A stretch of 64,000 nt of DNA from Paulinella micropora. Its lineage: Eukaryota; Cercozoa; Imbricatea; Euglyphida. Below the pieces are notes generated by a model that made no database searches, had not been told where the DNA came from, and saw nothing but the letters and a program-made list of their open reading frames with translations. Of this stretch, positions 1 to 12,205 are shown piece after piece (within the stretch, counting starts at the first letter, position 1; each line of letters opens with the position of its first letter). A program made the translations under genes and the position numbers. The stretch lies in assembly GCA_009731375.1 (NCBI GenBank), contig BJOX01000035.1, positions 162,183-226,182 on the forward strand, in the 5' to 3' direction.

Positions 1-180
1 AGTTCGATTCCCGTCGGTGCCACCAGTATTTTCATTGAACATACCGGTCCGTCTGGAAGTGTTGGAACTGCCCGTGCGGGGGTGTCATTAGAGCCTATCG
101 TCAATTCTTCGTACTCCCCTCATGGGTGAGACGATGGAGGCGCATGTGCAGATTTGCATCAGTCATTGACAGAGAAGCAC
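1..180 (+). repeat. SINE-A, copy 1 (5' end outside window)
   Basis: The window opens inside a dispersed repeat whose fuller copy lies at 38988-39252. It starts at the B-box-like motif agttcgattcc, runs through an anonymous body and ends in gagaagcac followed directly by an (ATT)n tract at 181-255. It lies in the intron before the first visible CCT5 exon. The two copies are nearly identical where they overlap, apart from a 35-bp duplication in copy 2. The tRNA-like head is described under copy 2. Confidence 0.75.
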
Positions 181-255
<75 letters not shown>

Positions 256-371
256 CGTCATCATCATCGTCAGCAGCAGCAGCAGCACCACCACCACCAG
301 CAGCAGCAGCACCACCACCACCAGCAGCAGCAGCATGTTTTTCTCAACCGTTCGGTTTCTGTGGTTTGCAG
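181..371 (+). repeat. (ATT)n and CAG/CAC repeats before CCT5 exon
   Basis: A pure ATT tract (181-255) forms the tail of the SINE-A copy. It passes into CAT, CAG and CAC triplets (256-333) that end about 40 bp before the exon at 372. The triplets read as poly-Tyr, poly-Gln or poly-His in the ORF frames but lie inside an intron, before its acceptor tttgcag. Confidence 0.85.
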
Positions 372-557
372 CTGGGTGGGCGGCACGGAGATCGAGCTGT
401 TAGCGATCGCCACCGGGGGGCGAATCATACCGCGCTTTGAGGAGCTAGACGCGAAGAAGCTGGGCACTGCTGGTCCGCTTCATGACGTGCATAAATATCC
501 GCATTGTCATCATCATCATCGTCATCATCATCGTGATTAATTATGTAGTAGTAGTAA

Positions 558-605
<48 letters not shown>

Positions 606-607
606 TG

Positions 608-660
<53 letters not shown>

Positions 661-865
661 CGTAGTCGTCATGTATACGATGATACCGGGTGTGATGGGT
701 GGCGGTGGTGTCGGGGCTCTCCGTGTATGTATGTGAGGCTATGTGCTCTAAGTGTGTATGTGGGCTGTGTGTGCGACGATGGCAGGGGTGGTGCGCGAGG
801 TAGACTTCGGTACCGGTGGGGACAAAATGACTTTGGTAGAAGGCTGTCCACACTCCAAAGCGGTC

Positions 866-941
<76 letters not shown>

Positions 942-1360
942 TTCCCACGCACAGACACCGAAAGCGGTCAGGAGACAGGATATCCAGTGCACATACAGCT
1001 GGTGGAGGCGTGCGCGTGTGTGAGTTGTTGCAGGCACAGACGACACACACACATGGGCGCTGTAGGTGACGGTGTTGGTGCGAGGCGGGAACACCATGAT
1101 CGTGGACGAGGCGGAGCGCAGCCTGCACGACGCCATCTGCGTGGTGCGCAACCTAATCGTGGACAACCGTCAGCTCTCTCTCACCGCCCCTGCTGTTGCT
1201 GCGTGTGTCGCTTGCTCTCCTGCTTATCCCGATCCTCTTCCACCTCTTTTTCGTGCTCTCTGTAGCTGCCATCTTTTGTGAATGGTGGATGAATTGACTG
1301 GTGGATGGATATCCATCTGCTTTTGTGTATCCTCCCCTTTTTGCATTCATCTGCTATTTG

Positions 1361-1457
<97 letters not shown>

Positions 1458-2079
1458 NNNNNNNNNNNNNNNNNNNNNNNNNNNNNNNNNNNNNNNNNNN
1501 NNNNNNNNNNNNNNNNNNNNNNNNNNNNNNNNNNNNNNNNNNNNNNNNNNNNNNNNNNNNNNNNNNNNNNNNNNNNNNNNNNNNNNNNNNNNNNNNNNNN
1601 NNNNNNNNNNNNNNNNNNNNNNNNNNNNNNNNNNNNNNNNNNNNNNNNNNNNNNNNNNNNNNNNNNNNNNNNNNNNNNNNNNNNNNNNNNNNNNNNNNNN
1701 NNNNNNNNNNNNNNNNNNNNNNNNNNNNNNCCTCTTCTTCTTCTTCTTCTTCTTCTCCTCCTCCTCCTCTCTTCTTCTTCTTCTTCTTCTTCTTCTTCCA
1801 CCTCCTCCTCCTCCTTCTTCTTCTCCTTCTTCTCCTTCTTCTTCTTCTTCTTCTTCTTCTTCCTTCTTTCTTTCTTCCTTCATTTCTTCCTTTCTTTTCC
1901 TTTCTCTTCTTTTTGCTTTTCTCCTCCTCCTCCTCCTTCTCCTCCTCCTCCTTCTCCTCCTCCTCCTTCTCCTCCTCCTCCTTCTCCTCCTCCTCCTCCT
2001 CCTCTCCCCTCCTCCTCCTCCTCCTCTTTCTTCTTCATCCTCATCTTCATCGTCATCATCATCATCATCATCATCTTGT

Positions 2080-2120
<41 letters not shown>

Positions 2121-2170
2121 TTCTTCTTCTTCTTCTTCTTCTTCTTCTTCTTTTTCTTCTTCTTCTTCTT

Positions 2171-2201
<31 letters not shown>

Positions 2202-2435
2202 ATTGTCATCACCATCATCATCATCTTCTTCTTCTTCTTCTTCTTCCACTTCCTCCTCCTCCTCCTCCTCCTCCTCCTTCTTCTTCTTCTTCTTCTTTCT
2301 TCTTCTTTCTTCTTCTTTCTTCTTCTTCTTCTTCTTCTTCTTCTTTCTTCCTTCACCATCTTCGTCATTGTTTCTTTTTTTCTCTATTTTTGTACGTCTT
2401 TCTTTCTTTCCTCTTTCGTTTCTTTTATTCCCTTC

Positions 2436-2467
<32 letters not shown>

Positions 2468-2552
2468 TGTTTGTTTCTTTCTTTCTTTCCTTGCTTTCTT
2501 TCTCTCTTTCTTTCTTTCTTTCCTTCCTTCCTTCCTTCCTTCCTTCCTTTCT

Positions 2553-2584
<32 letters not shown>

Positions 2585-2585
2585 T

Positions 2586-2617
<32 letters not shown>

Positions 2618-3173
2618 TCGTGTGATCCTTGTGTCCCTTCTGTTCAGGTATTGTGTACGGCGGAGGCAGTGCGGAGATTGCTTGTGCCAGCTACGTCGCA
2701 CAGCAGGCGGATAAGGAGCCTGGCGTGGAGCAGTACGCAACGCACAGCCATGCCCATGCCTTTTTGCAGCTTTTCCGCATGCAAGAATACGTCGGCATGC
2801 ATGCATAAAATATATATGTATGTTTCTACTCTATATATGAATCTTGATAAGAAATGTCCCGATTTCAACTGTGCCTCCAACATTTGTTCCGGAAACCGGA
2901 CATATTTGGACAGGGTGAAATATCCTCATGGAGCACAACAGAAAAGGCGGAAGTTTAAAAGCCTCACGCTTAAATTTATGTTTGCATTTTGGGGGCTCTC
3001 ACCTCGTCTAGTATACCTGAAACTTATTCTGTGATGCAAAATGCATAGGTATGCCATCAGAGCGTTCTCAGACGCCCTACTAGCGATTCCCGCGACGCTT
3101 GCAGAAAACGCCGGTGCGTGCAGCCGAAATTCTAAAGATGCAAACTCATTGAGCGAGACAGATCTCTCTCTTC

Positions 3174-3213
<40 letters not shown>

Positions 3214-3258
3214 NNNNNNNNNNNNNNNNNNNNNNNNNNNNNNNNNNNNNNNNNNNNN

Positions 3259-3319
<61 letters not shown>

Positions 3320-3381
3320 CACCACAACCTAACTTTGAACTAGAGCTCTAGTCTTTCTGGTCTTTCAATGATGTCTTTCTC

Positions 3382-3413
<32 letters not shown>

Positions 3414-3489
3414 CTGTGTGTTTGTTGTGTGTGTTGTGTGTGTGTGTGTGTGTGTGTGTGTGTCGTGTGTCTGTGTGTCTTTCTGTCTG

Positions 3490-3540
<51 letters not shown>

Positions 3541-3567
3541 CTCTTTGTCTCTCCACCACATCCTAGC

Positions 3568-3616
<49 letters not shown>

Positions 3617-4827
3617 GAAGGACAAGAAAGGAAAGACAATGGTGAATTTACACAGGACAAAGAGCCTCCCTCTCCCGGGACAGAAGAAAAGGACAGAGAA
3701 ACCTCTTGAATTCATAAAAGCACCAAAGTTGAAAGGTCATTGTCTACAAGCGTATATGTGCTCATGTTAGGCATGCCAGCCATCCAGACATTATCTGATT
3801 TACAAGGACAGCAAGTCAAGGTACACCTACTCCCCTTCCCCTTCTCTCCGCATTCGCGCCGCTAGCACGTAAACGATATAACGCCGCCTCAATGTGTCTC
3901 TGTCCAGACTAAGAATAGCGCCATTGGTGTGGATTGCTTAAGGAAAGGCACCAATGACATGAGGCAACAAAAGGTGATCGATTGACAATCTTCTTTCTTG
4001 TATGCTATAGTTTGGTTTTGTGCTTGCTTGATAAAATTACAAGTTTGGAGGTTCTGATATCAAAGTTGTACATAGTAAAGAATTCATTTGCAAGTCTACG
4101 ATGACGAGTGAGACTTATTGCTGTGCCTCACGCTGCTGACCCCGCACTTTCATACTTCCTTGCTCTCTTTTCCTTCCTCCTTTCTCACTTCCACGTTTTT
4201 TGCTTTAGGTGTTTGAAACGCTGATTGGGAAGCAGCAGCAGATCTTGCTTGCCACACAAGTAGCGAGAGAGAGGGAGGGGGCGGGAAAGGGGTCGAGGGG
4301 GGGGGGGGGNNNNNNNNNNNNNNNNNNNNNNNNNNNNNNNNNNNNNNNNNNNNNNNNNNNNNNNNNNNNNNNNNNNNNNNNNNNNNNNNNNNNNNNNNNN
4401 NNNNNNNNNNNNNNNNNNNNNNNNNNNNNNNNNNNNNNNNNNNNNNNNNNNNNNNNNNNNNNNNNNNNNNNNNNNNNNNNNNNNNNNNNNNNNNNNNNNN
4501 NNNNNNNNNNNNNNNNNNNNNNNNNNNNNNNNNNNNNNNNNNNNNNNNNNNNNNNNNNNNNNNNNNNNNNNNNNNNNNNNNNNNNNNNNNNNNNNNNNNN
4601 NNNNNNNNNNNNNNNNNNNNNNNNNNNNNNNNNNNNNNNNNNNNNNNNNNNNNNNNNNNNNNNNNNNNNNNNNNNNNNNNNNNNNNNNNNNNNNNNNNNN
4701 NNNNAGATCGAATAGTACAAGGCAGAGAAATAGAACGGGATTCATGCAATTTGGTATGCTTTGTTCTTAGGTGGTCAAGATGATCCTGAAAATCGATGAC
4801 GTAATTCAACCCAACGATTATGCCTGA
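372..4827 (+). CDS. CCT5: T-complex protein 1 epsilon subunit (CCT5), 3' nine exons
   Basis: CCT5 is one of eight subunits of the cytosolic TRiC chaperonin, which folds actin, tubulin and other proteins using ATP. Exons by GT-AG borders and phase: 372-472, 786-862, 1066-1168, 2648-2732, 3049-3113, 3771-3820, 3908-3973, 4209-4259, 4771-4827 (TGA). They give about 217 residues in the family order: [91 protein letters not shown] and the terminal MILKIDDVI. The SLHDA/VVRNLI and KIDD segments favour epsilon over other CCT subunits. The family is about 540 residues, so the N-terminal half, with the ATPase GDGTT motif, lies upstream of the window. No lesion is seen; all phases agree. Confidence 0.96.
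473..1065 (+). repeat. TAG and CA microsatellites in CCT5 introns
   Basis: The intron after exon 372-472 holds a (GTA/TAG)n tract at about 544-665. The intron after 786-862 holds (CA)n at about 868-940. No other gene is seen in either intron. Confidence 0.9.
1364..2625 (+). repeat. Giant polypyrimidine intron tract with assembly gap
   Basis: Within the CCT5 intron 1169-2647, a poly-T run of about 94 nt (1364-1457) enters a gap (1458-1730). It re-emerges as about 900 bp of TTC, TCC, TCT and TTTC/TTCC repeats. Only a few purines interrupt it, mainly TCATCA patches near 2035-2080 and 2205-2225. Long Leu/Ser/Phe or Lys/Glu/Arg reading frames here are repeat artefacts. Confidence 0.95.
3170..3615. 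repeat. Poly-C, gap, CT, GT and GA microsatellites
   Basis: CCT5 intron 3114-3770 contains poly-C (about 3175-3213), a gap (3214-3258), (CT)n to 3316, (GT)n at 3386-3463, (CT)n at 3499-3545 and (GA)n at 3571-3612. The last two lie about 25 bp apart as an inverted CT/GA pair. Confidence 0.9.
4260..4770. other. Last CCT5 intron: poly-G and assembly gap
   Basis: The intron begins with a GA/G-rich stretch and a G run that enters a gap at 4310-4704. It ends with acceptor ttcttag before the terminal exon. Its true length is unknown. Confidence 0.85.
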
Positions 4828-5193
4828 GCTAGCTCATTTCCTGCTATTAAACTTGATTCACATGCCGACCTGTTATTAATTGAGTTACACTGCGGCTCCG
4901 CTATCTTACGCTTCCCACTTTAAAACAACAAGAACAACAACAACAACAAGTGGCAACAACAACAACAACAACAAGGCTAACAACAACAACAACAACACTA
5001 GAACAACGACAACAACAACAAAAACAACAGTGACTGTACTGTATACAACCCCAAGGGGTATTCATACAACGAACTCTTAATGAAGAACTCTATGGCTGCA
5101 TTAAGTCCTGCCAGCAGTGGCTCAGGCGGTTAGCTTAGGAAGTTGACTAGGTGATGGGATTAATAAGCCTGTATTTTATATACGTTAGTTTGT

Positions 5194-5277
<84 letters not shown>

Positions 5278-5800
5278 GACTGAGAGAGANNNNNNNNNNG
5301 GGGTGGCATTAGCGGTGCCAATGCAAATTTACACTGCGTGGTTAGTTCTCAGTTACGAAGACATACTGAGGAGTTCATACAACGTTTTGGCGGGATTCAG
5401 TCAAGTTCCGAGTCTCTGTTAAAGTGTTCGAGGCTGTATTACAATAAAGTATAACGTTTGGAGCTGGTGAGCCTCCTATCAAACTGAGCACTTTATTAAT
5501 AACGACCGGCCAAAATCACTATCGTTGACTTTTCACTGTTTTTGACCGGCCCGTTAGAGTCTCCCGGGAGTCTGCACTACGTTTCGAGTTCACTAACTAG
5601 TTTTCGATTTCGTTCAGAAATGACTGGAGTCCAACGATCAAGTCCGAAAGCTGAGTTCTTTTTAGAAAAGAACACTTAACTATTGTCTTTTTCCTTGCCA
5701 CTCTATTACCTTTTCCCCTGATTTCCCGTGAATACGAACGTTGCGGTAAATTCAGTTTGTGGACAGGGAAGCCTGGCAAGAGTGACGGAAAACAATATTT
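4828..5800. other. Intergenic region after CCT5
   Basis: No gene is seen. The region holds a (CAA)n tract at about 4924-5031, (GA)n at 5195-5289 with a small gap (5290-5299), and a copy of dispersed repeat D (5037-5665). The A-box-like text ggctcaggcggttag near 5117 has no matching B box. Confidence 0.7.
5037..5665 (-). repeat. Dispersed repeat D, copy 1 (interrupted)
   Basis: Read on the minus strand, 5665-5480 and 5110-5037 match, in order, plus-strand 56530-56730 and 56885-56965. Shared words include catttctgaacgaaatcgaa, ttttggccggtcgtta and ccccttggggttgtat. The middle of this copy differs and contains the GA tract and gap. The repeat has no visible coding capacity and its true ends are not defined. 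Confidence 0.6.
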
Positions 5801-6070
5801 TGTGGACTCACGCATCACACCCCGAATCATCAGGTAAACTTCAAACTTTAGAATTTATTTATAGAGAAGTTTCGTCTGGCCGGACATGTCTGAAATGCTA
5901 ATTGAAAGTTTATCCTGGTCTTCAAGTGGGCGCCTCAGTTTTTGTCTTGACTTTGCGTCACTGAGATAATATAACGAGACTCAGTGGCATCATTCTCTTT
6001 TTGAGGACTGTGTTTGGTTATCTTACCGACTTACTCTTCCACTCATTGAGCTATCGTTGGGGATAGTATA
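5801..6070 (+). repeat. 5' LTR of element 2
   Basis: Read on +, it aligns with the inverse of the 14858-15097 LTR. It starts TGTGGACTCACGCATCACAC, contains gaggactgtgtttggtt, and ends gagctatcgttggggatag then TATA. It is about 270 bp against 240 bp for element 1 and clearly diverged, so it is much older. It is followed at once by tttggagtcc, the same start as the element 1 primer-binding site. Confidence 0.75.
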
Positions 6071-6072
6071 TT

Positions 6073-6090
6073 TGGAGTCCCAAGCTAAAG
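6073..6090 (+). other. Putative primer-binding site, element 2
   Basis: TGGAGTCC begins 2 nt after the LTR end, as expected for a site complementary to a tRNA 3' end (CCA). Its first eight bases match the site of element 1 at 25231-25214. Confidence 0.55.
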
Positions 6091-6669
6091 GCTGATTTCT
6101 TTTCTGCGGATCTGACATTGTCGCAAAGACATCAGACAAGCACAAATTTATTTTGACTCGCTGACCTGTCGCAAAGACATCAGACAAAAACAAGCACTCC
6201 AACACATCCTCAAACGCCGGAAAAAGTTACAAATAAGCAATGAACTTGTCACAGGCTGGCATAACCTTTAGCCCTTGTGCACATTTGGCTTTTGTGTGTT
6301 CTTCTACAAAACACCAGAGCACACCTACTATACTTCCTCTTGCTGCTTTTATAAAGACAAGTAGGACCAGTGCGAAACAAACATCAAACAAACACACAGA
6401 CAGAGGAGAAACGAGCATAGCACTCCCACTCTCTGTTCTAAACCATTTTCCCTGCATTTTCTCTGCAGAAACCAGAGGAAATTGCATATCTCTCACACAA
6501 CTTAAGAGCAAAACAAGTATTGAAGCACTGTCCGACGAGAGACTGACTTCTACAAAACAGCTCTTTTGGCCACTCTATCGCTATCTTTGTGTAGGGTCTG
6601 ACGCCTCATGATAGTCTCAACAGAGAAAAGGAAGGGGGAGAAGGTTGGATAGAGAGAAAAGAAAATAAG

Positions 6670-6743
<74 letters not shown>

Positions 6744-7019
6744 AAAAANNNNNNNNNNNNNNNNNNNNNNNNNNNNNNNNNNNNNNNNNNNNNNNNNNNN
6801 NNNNNNNNNNNNNNNNNNNNNNNNNNNNNNNNNNNNNNNNNNNNNNNNNNNNNNNNNNNNNNNNNNNNNNNNNNNNNNNNNNNNNNNNNNNNNNNNNNNN
6901 NNNNNNNNNNNNNNNNNNNNNNNNNNNNNNNNNNNNNNNNNNNNNNNNNNNNNNNNNNNNNNNNNNNNNNGGGGGGGGGGGGGGGGGGGGGGGGGTGATG
7001 CACAAGGAGCGAGTGCAAG
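6091..7019 (+). other. Leader of element 2 with 21-bp direct repeats, poly-A, gap and poly-G
   Basis: The 21-bp sequence starting tgtcgcaaagacatcag occurs at 6119-6139 and again at 6167-6187. Poly-A from about 6669 enters a gap (6749-6970) that closes with poly-G to 6995. No gene is seen; the ORFs here do not resemble Gag. Confidence 0.6.
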
Positions 7020-9449
7020 TCAGACTTGAGATTCTCCACTGACAGAGGATCACAAAGAGGAGGGAGGATATTAGCATTGCATATCCCAGTCACATGGGAG
7101 GAGTTGGCATTATATGATGATGAAGATGCCTTATTCAACCGTGGCAACTACCCAGACTATTACAAAACACACCTCTATATTCCTTTTGAGAAGAGGAATA
7201 AATAGACCAGGACAGGGTCAAAGCAACCTCCTGATCGAAATTACGCGAAGCCTATCTTTGTCAAAGTGAGGACTGAGCAAGAAAGAGGGCCACTGCTAGA
7301 GATTAAATATGGCGACACCCTTACCCAGTGCGACATATACGACATCTCTGCGACACTCTACGCTGCTGTGCTCGTTGCGGAATTCTATGACCGCACAAAC
7401 ATACAGTGGAGGAATAAACGCACAACGGGAGCATGGCTGTCTGTCTGTGGTGTCCCCACTGATATCAAGAATATAGAGAGAAAGTTCGAAGGTAGAAACC
7501 AAAGTGGCATTGAGTTTGCCCTTGAGGCTTTTGTAACTGCCTACACGAGGGCTTACAACGAGATGTACAAAGCCCTAAGACAACACAAGGCAACATCCTG
7601 TCTACGAGGAGGTTGACCATTCTTGTCAGGTGCTTGAACGTCTCACACAACTCCATAAGGGCCTCTTTGAGGGAAGGAGCAAAAACCAACATGGAAACAA
7701 TGGGCCCACACAAAAGATCACTCTCTTGTTAAAGGCCCTCTTTCAGCAATCCCAGTCACTAACAGAGCTGATAAGACTTCCATGAGAGAAAAGGCACATT
7801 TCCTCTCTAGTGCCACAGGGCTAGCACAGTTCGTGACTCATCTAGCACGACTGGTAAAAGAAGAGGAGACGAGGCAGAGAGAGGAGAAGGAGCAGAAGGA
7901 GAAGATAGCTGTGGCAATAGCAGTAGCACGGGTGGCTCCACCGCCAACGGCGCCACCTACCACACCTAGCCCAGGTCCCAGGAAAGGAGGAGGGGGACCC
8001 ACAGGAGGAGGACCCCTAGGGGGAGGGACAGTAATCAATTTGACTGACCCCCAGAAGAAAAGCAGGCGCTGCAGGCAGCCCTAGCTAAAATCAAGATTGT
8101 GGGAGGGGCCCTTAAGCTCTATGCTATCACTGCCAACGAGGCTGACACAGAGAAGTCCCTCAATGACATGGCCAAGTTCAATGAGATGGACAGATTCTTC
8201 CAGCAAAACCAATGTGAGGTGGAGCAGGAGTATGAGGTCCTAGAACACCAAAGTGAGGTGGAGGAGTATGAGGTCCTAGAACACCTCTGTGATCGATCCC
8301 TCACTGGAGCTGGATTTGATCGGTCAACTTACGAAAGGTACAGAGGCGAGGAGGAGATGGCGAGGAGAGGTGGACATGCAGAGATGAGTTGTACTCTGGC
8401 CATTGCTGCCCTCATTCGATACTTTAAGGCAAATGGATACCAACACTTGTGCACGGGCACATTGATTGGGTTTGAAATCTTTGACTTGGTATCTGAGCAG
8501 TTGCAGTCTGTCACTCAGCTTGCATCTGTCTTAGCAAATGTGGGCCCAGTACACTCTCTTTTACAACCACAAGGCCATACTTCTATATTTCTTCAGTGCT
8601 TTGCATGTCTATAACAAAAATAAGCTCACACAGCTTATTCAAGACTGCAAAACCTTCGACAAGGTAAACCCAAAAGGGTTATGGAACGAAGTAATGACCG
8701 CTTGTCAGAGGCTCGACAGCCAGACAGCATCCTTGATCGGTTCTGCACCGGCTTCTGCTCAACCGCAAGCCGCACACACGCAACGATCTCTAGGAAAGCG
8801 GCAAAGAGAGAGCAGTCATGACGGGGCTAACATACCTTGCATTCGTTGGTGGGCAAACGCACAATGCTAGTATAAATACACGCAGAAAAAATGCCCATAC
8901 AACCACGATGTAGAGGACGCCCGCATCAGACAAACACTCCTCAAGAATATACGGTCGGACGACAACACCACCGTCGCCGTTCTGCGCCGACTGCACAAGG
9001 ATCAGGGGTGGAAGTTACAAGATGTCGAGGACCGTGAATTAGCTGACGCGATCCATTCTCTTTTCACTAGAGATGATCAGAAGACGGCAGCTATAGAAGT
9101 CGCAAGTAGAGGACGAGGAGGAGGACAAGGAGGAGGCGCAGGGAGAGGAACCAATCTAGGAGGAGCCCGTATCGCCCGAGGCACATACACTCGCGGAGGG
9201 GAGTCCGAGAGGGGATTCAAGTTGGAAGAAGAGGAGGAGGAAGAGGCGCATTTGTCGGCAGAGGAGGAACATGGGGTGGCCGAGGTGGATACGGCAGCGC
9301 AGAGCGCCCGTACAACAGAAACGTGGGCTGGGTAGACAGCTCGAGCTCAAGCTCGAGTTACCCAACACCACATGCCTACGCGACATCAGGCGGCGACCAC
9401 TACCGACACTGATACCGACTCAGGTAAAAGAATGGAGGTAGTCCAGTGA
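7020..9449 (+). pseudogene. gag remnant of element 2
   Basis: Frame-shifting segments align with the 900-residue Gag of element 1. About 7080-7610 matches the residues 100-280 region. About 7782-8084 is the Pro/Gly-rich linker, where GTVINLTDPQKK aligns with TTVVVTNTEKK. 8099-8640 carries the best-conserved block, NGYQHLCTGTLIGFEIF then LYFFSALHVYNKNKLTQLIQ. A finger with the same C-X8-C-X8-C-X3-H spacing as element 1 begins at Cys 8838-8840 in the text CIRWWANAQC; an in-frame stop follows the second Cys. The segment EYEVLEH is duplicated (about 8213-8284). Several stops and frameshifts make it a pseudogene. It ends RMEVVQ then TGA. Confidence 0.85.
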
Positions 9450-10549
9450 CTAGAAAAGGAGGAAGAAAACAGAACGACAAACATTGCACAACACACCGCT
9501 GTGCAGGTACCAGCCAAGGGTACCAGTGAGTCTCAGAGCCCGCAGCAGGCCACAGACCAACCCAAAGGTAGTACAATACCAGTACACCCATCACGACAAC
9601 AAACAGTGCATGCTGCTAATAGGCAGGCGAGCAGAGCGCTGGCGAAGAGAAAGCAGGCGGGCCCATCGCAGCCACAGCCGAAGAGAGTAAGGATAGAGCT
9701 AGCAATAAATCTTATTAATTTGCAGAGACAAACAACAGACAAGGAGGAGGAAGGACAACAATCTCCCCTCACGGGCTCATACAAAGAAGGCAAAATGACA
9801 ATCATCCTGCGCCTGTGGACAATACCCAAAGGGAAGAGACAAAGACGGCAGAGAAGGAGGACGCGGCAAACCTCGAAAAAAGGATACAGATTTTGGAACA
9901 CAAGCTCCTCGTGTTGGCATTAAAAAGTCACCGACCGGACGCTTTATGCTATACAAACCTCTTTTGTGAAACATTAAATACTTTTATAAACGTTGGTAAT
10001 GATACTATGGCGAATATCAATATTGTCGGCCGGAAATTTACTACGAAACACCATGCGTGGTTAGAGGCTAATATGAAAAAATCATCGGGCACCTTAAAAG
10101 AAGTTAGTAGCCGAACGGACATAACGGGCATCATCACTTTAACTTTTAAGTTGAAATCCGGACGAGTATACCGAGTGGACTTGTATGTTGTCCCCGAATA
10201 CCACGGATCTGTTCTTTTGTCGTACGATCAACTGGCGATAATGAACGTAGTGATTGATTGCGCTGCCAAAGGAGTCATATACGGCGTAGAGCCAGGAAAA
10301 GAATATACTGTCGACTCTCTCCATGCTATTGACTCATACGAGGCCCTACACCTATGGGTAGCATCGGAAGGGAAACAGGTGGTCATTACAGCGTATGAGG
10401 CATATATGCCAACGGACGCGGTGTCTAAAGATGGTTCAATCTTGTCGGATAAGAGAGAGGCGGAGGTCTACACGGCTACAGTCCCTACAGAATGGGATAA
10501 AAAGTCGATAGACGATCTAATTGAAAAGAGGAAGGAGGAGATTATATGC
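9450..10549 (+). pseudogene. pol 5' part of element 2 (protease region)
   Basis: The frame of gag continues straight past the TGA at 9447-9449 into LEKEEENRT and stays open to 9923. One frameshift then moves it to the frame of 9815-10549. That part aligns closely with Pol residues about 130-350 of element 1: HRPDALCYT, VGNDTMANINIVGRKF, VSSRTDITGIITLTFKLKS, LLSYDQLA and KKSIDDLIEKRKEEIIC. These are protease-region sequences; the catalytic-type motif reads DTMA (10001-10012). Similarity stops abruptly after EEIIC at about 10549, where the Penelope-like element begins. Confidence 0.85.
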
Positions 10550-10628
10550 GGCATCAAAATGGATTAAAGCAAAGCTGACTATGATCAACTCCATCCCTAA
10601 TATGGACAGCTTACAGGCTTTCGACTAT

Positions 10629-11015
10629 CTTGACAAACAGGAAAACAATCACGGGGCAAATATTTCGGTTGTTTATTACATTTATTCACCTTCAACAAGT
10701 CTAGACTATGTAGGTGAAACTTCGAACTTCTTGTCAAGAATGAAACAAGAATTTCGACAAATGAAGGCATGGAAACATTCAAAAACAAGCTCAAATTCCA
10801 ACCAACAGTTGTCAAAAACGGCCGGCAATTTTGGGTATGAGAATTTCATCTCAGTTCCAATACTCAATCTTGGAAAGCTACCTCACCAAACAAAATGTGA
10901 AAAACTGCATTCAAAATCTATCAGGGTGCAAACAGAAAAGTCTTTATTCAGTGGTTAACGCCGAAAATGAACATGAAAAAGACCAGCTTACATACAAAGT
11001 TTCAAGGCAAACATA
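10629..11015 (+). pseudogene. GIY-YIG endonuclease domain of the Penelope-like element
   Basis: In one frame, VVYYIYSPSTSLDYVGETSN gives the paired GIY-like (YYIY) and YIG-like (DYVGET) motifs, followed by FLSRMKQEF with the conserved Arg. NFGYENFISVPIL corresponds to the next strand of the fold. Near 10930 the frame changes and KVFIQWLTPKMNMKKTS (about 10937-10987) fits the C-terminal helix, but the usual catalytic Glu is not clear. This domain would nick the target DNA for priming. It is a degenerate copy with at least one frameshift. Confidence 0.7.
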
Positions 11016-11291
11016 ACACACACACAATGTCTCACGATCCCTTCCAATCAAAGAACGGAAGAAGACAAAGCCATGTGTGTGCGAGAACAAAGCTGCTCAA
11101 TGCTGTTCAAAAATGTGCTGGATGCTCAATGGTCTACGCAATCGAATTAATAATTTGACCATCTGGGCTGGCCGAAACGGCGTCACCCACTACTCTTCCT
11201 CTCTTACCTCACTCCTCGATCAATCGATAACAATGAGAAAGTAACAATTACAAGATATGGGAAGGGAGGAGACAAGACTGACTCTGATTAC

Positions 11292-12205
11292 ATGATGCGA
11301 GTTTACCGCAACACAAAGATTTATGAACCGGCACCACTGCTACGACTGGCAAAACACGAACAGTCACATATACAACTTTTGTGGACTGGACCTTATTGTC
11401 GACTTTCCTCCTCTATGGCAAAACGTTTGCTGTTATATACAGACCAACCAATGGCATTCCGTATTGATTCCAAAGGAGCAGTCCTAGACAAAACAGTCAA
11501 CATAGAACAACGTTGGTACCATCCTAAGGCATGGGAACGTGACATGAAGAAAGCTACACGACATCAAGCAATTAACGTATGGGCACAAACACAAACCATG
11601 CCACATTGGAAGATAAAAGAACGAATTGCATCTATTGTGAGATCTCGGTTACTACGTTATCCAGAGATCCTCAAAAGCTCAAACTACACGATGAAAATGC
11701 TTTTCATTGATAACTTTTCCAGAAAAGAGCTTAAGACAATTCCATCAATTATCTTGCAACACATCAAGGTACCACAACAAATTCAAACTGCTATACTATC
11801 ATGGGTTAAAGTAGTTCAAAAGAACTCGCCGTCTATTGCAAAGACTCTCATAAACATACACATGTGGATTGAGTCTTTGACTTCCAGTTTAGTCAACAAC
11901 CGACATGCTCTTCATTATGTCATAATGGAGTTGATTTCAACTCTAGACTGAGAAATATGCATGGAGATATGGGAACAATTGGAGCACAACATGCATCTGC
12001 TATCCCCTATCTCGATGAAGAGAGTGAGCAGAAAGAGTTCTGGCAGTCGATAAAACGATACGTTGCCCAAATAAGTGACGTCATTTTTGGAAAAAACCAT
12101 GATCCGGCCAAGGTCCGGGCCGGCCGTTCCAAGACGATTTTCACAGAGCAACAACATAGCGACAAGCAGATACATTACTCACTTTATTACAATCCATGGG
12201 AATAG
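11292..12205 (+). pseudogene. Middle coding region of the Penelope-like element
   Basis: Two ORFs, 11292-11951 (219 aa) and 11957-12205 (82 aa, another frame), lie between the nuclease and the RT. They contain helical, basic sequence such as HPKAWERDMKKATRHQAI and DEESEQKEFWQSIKRYVAQI. I recognise no family. Their position suggests the N-terminal extension that precedes the RT core in permuted Penelope-like elements. Confidence 0.5.
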
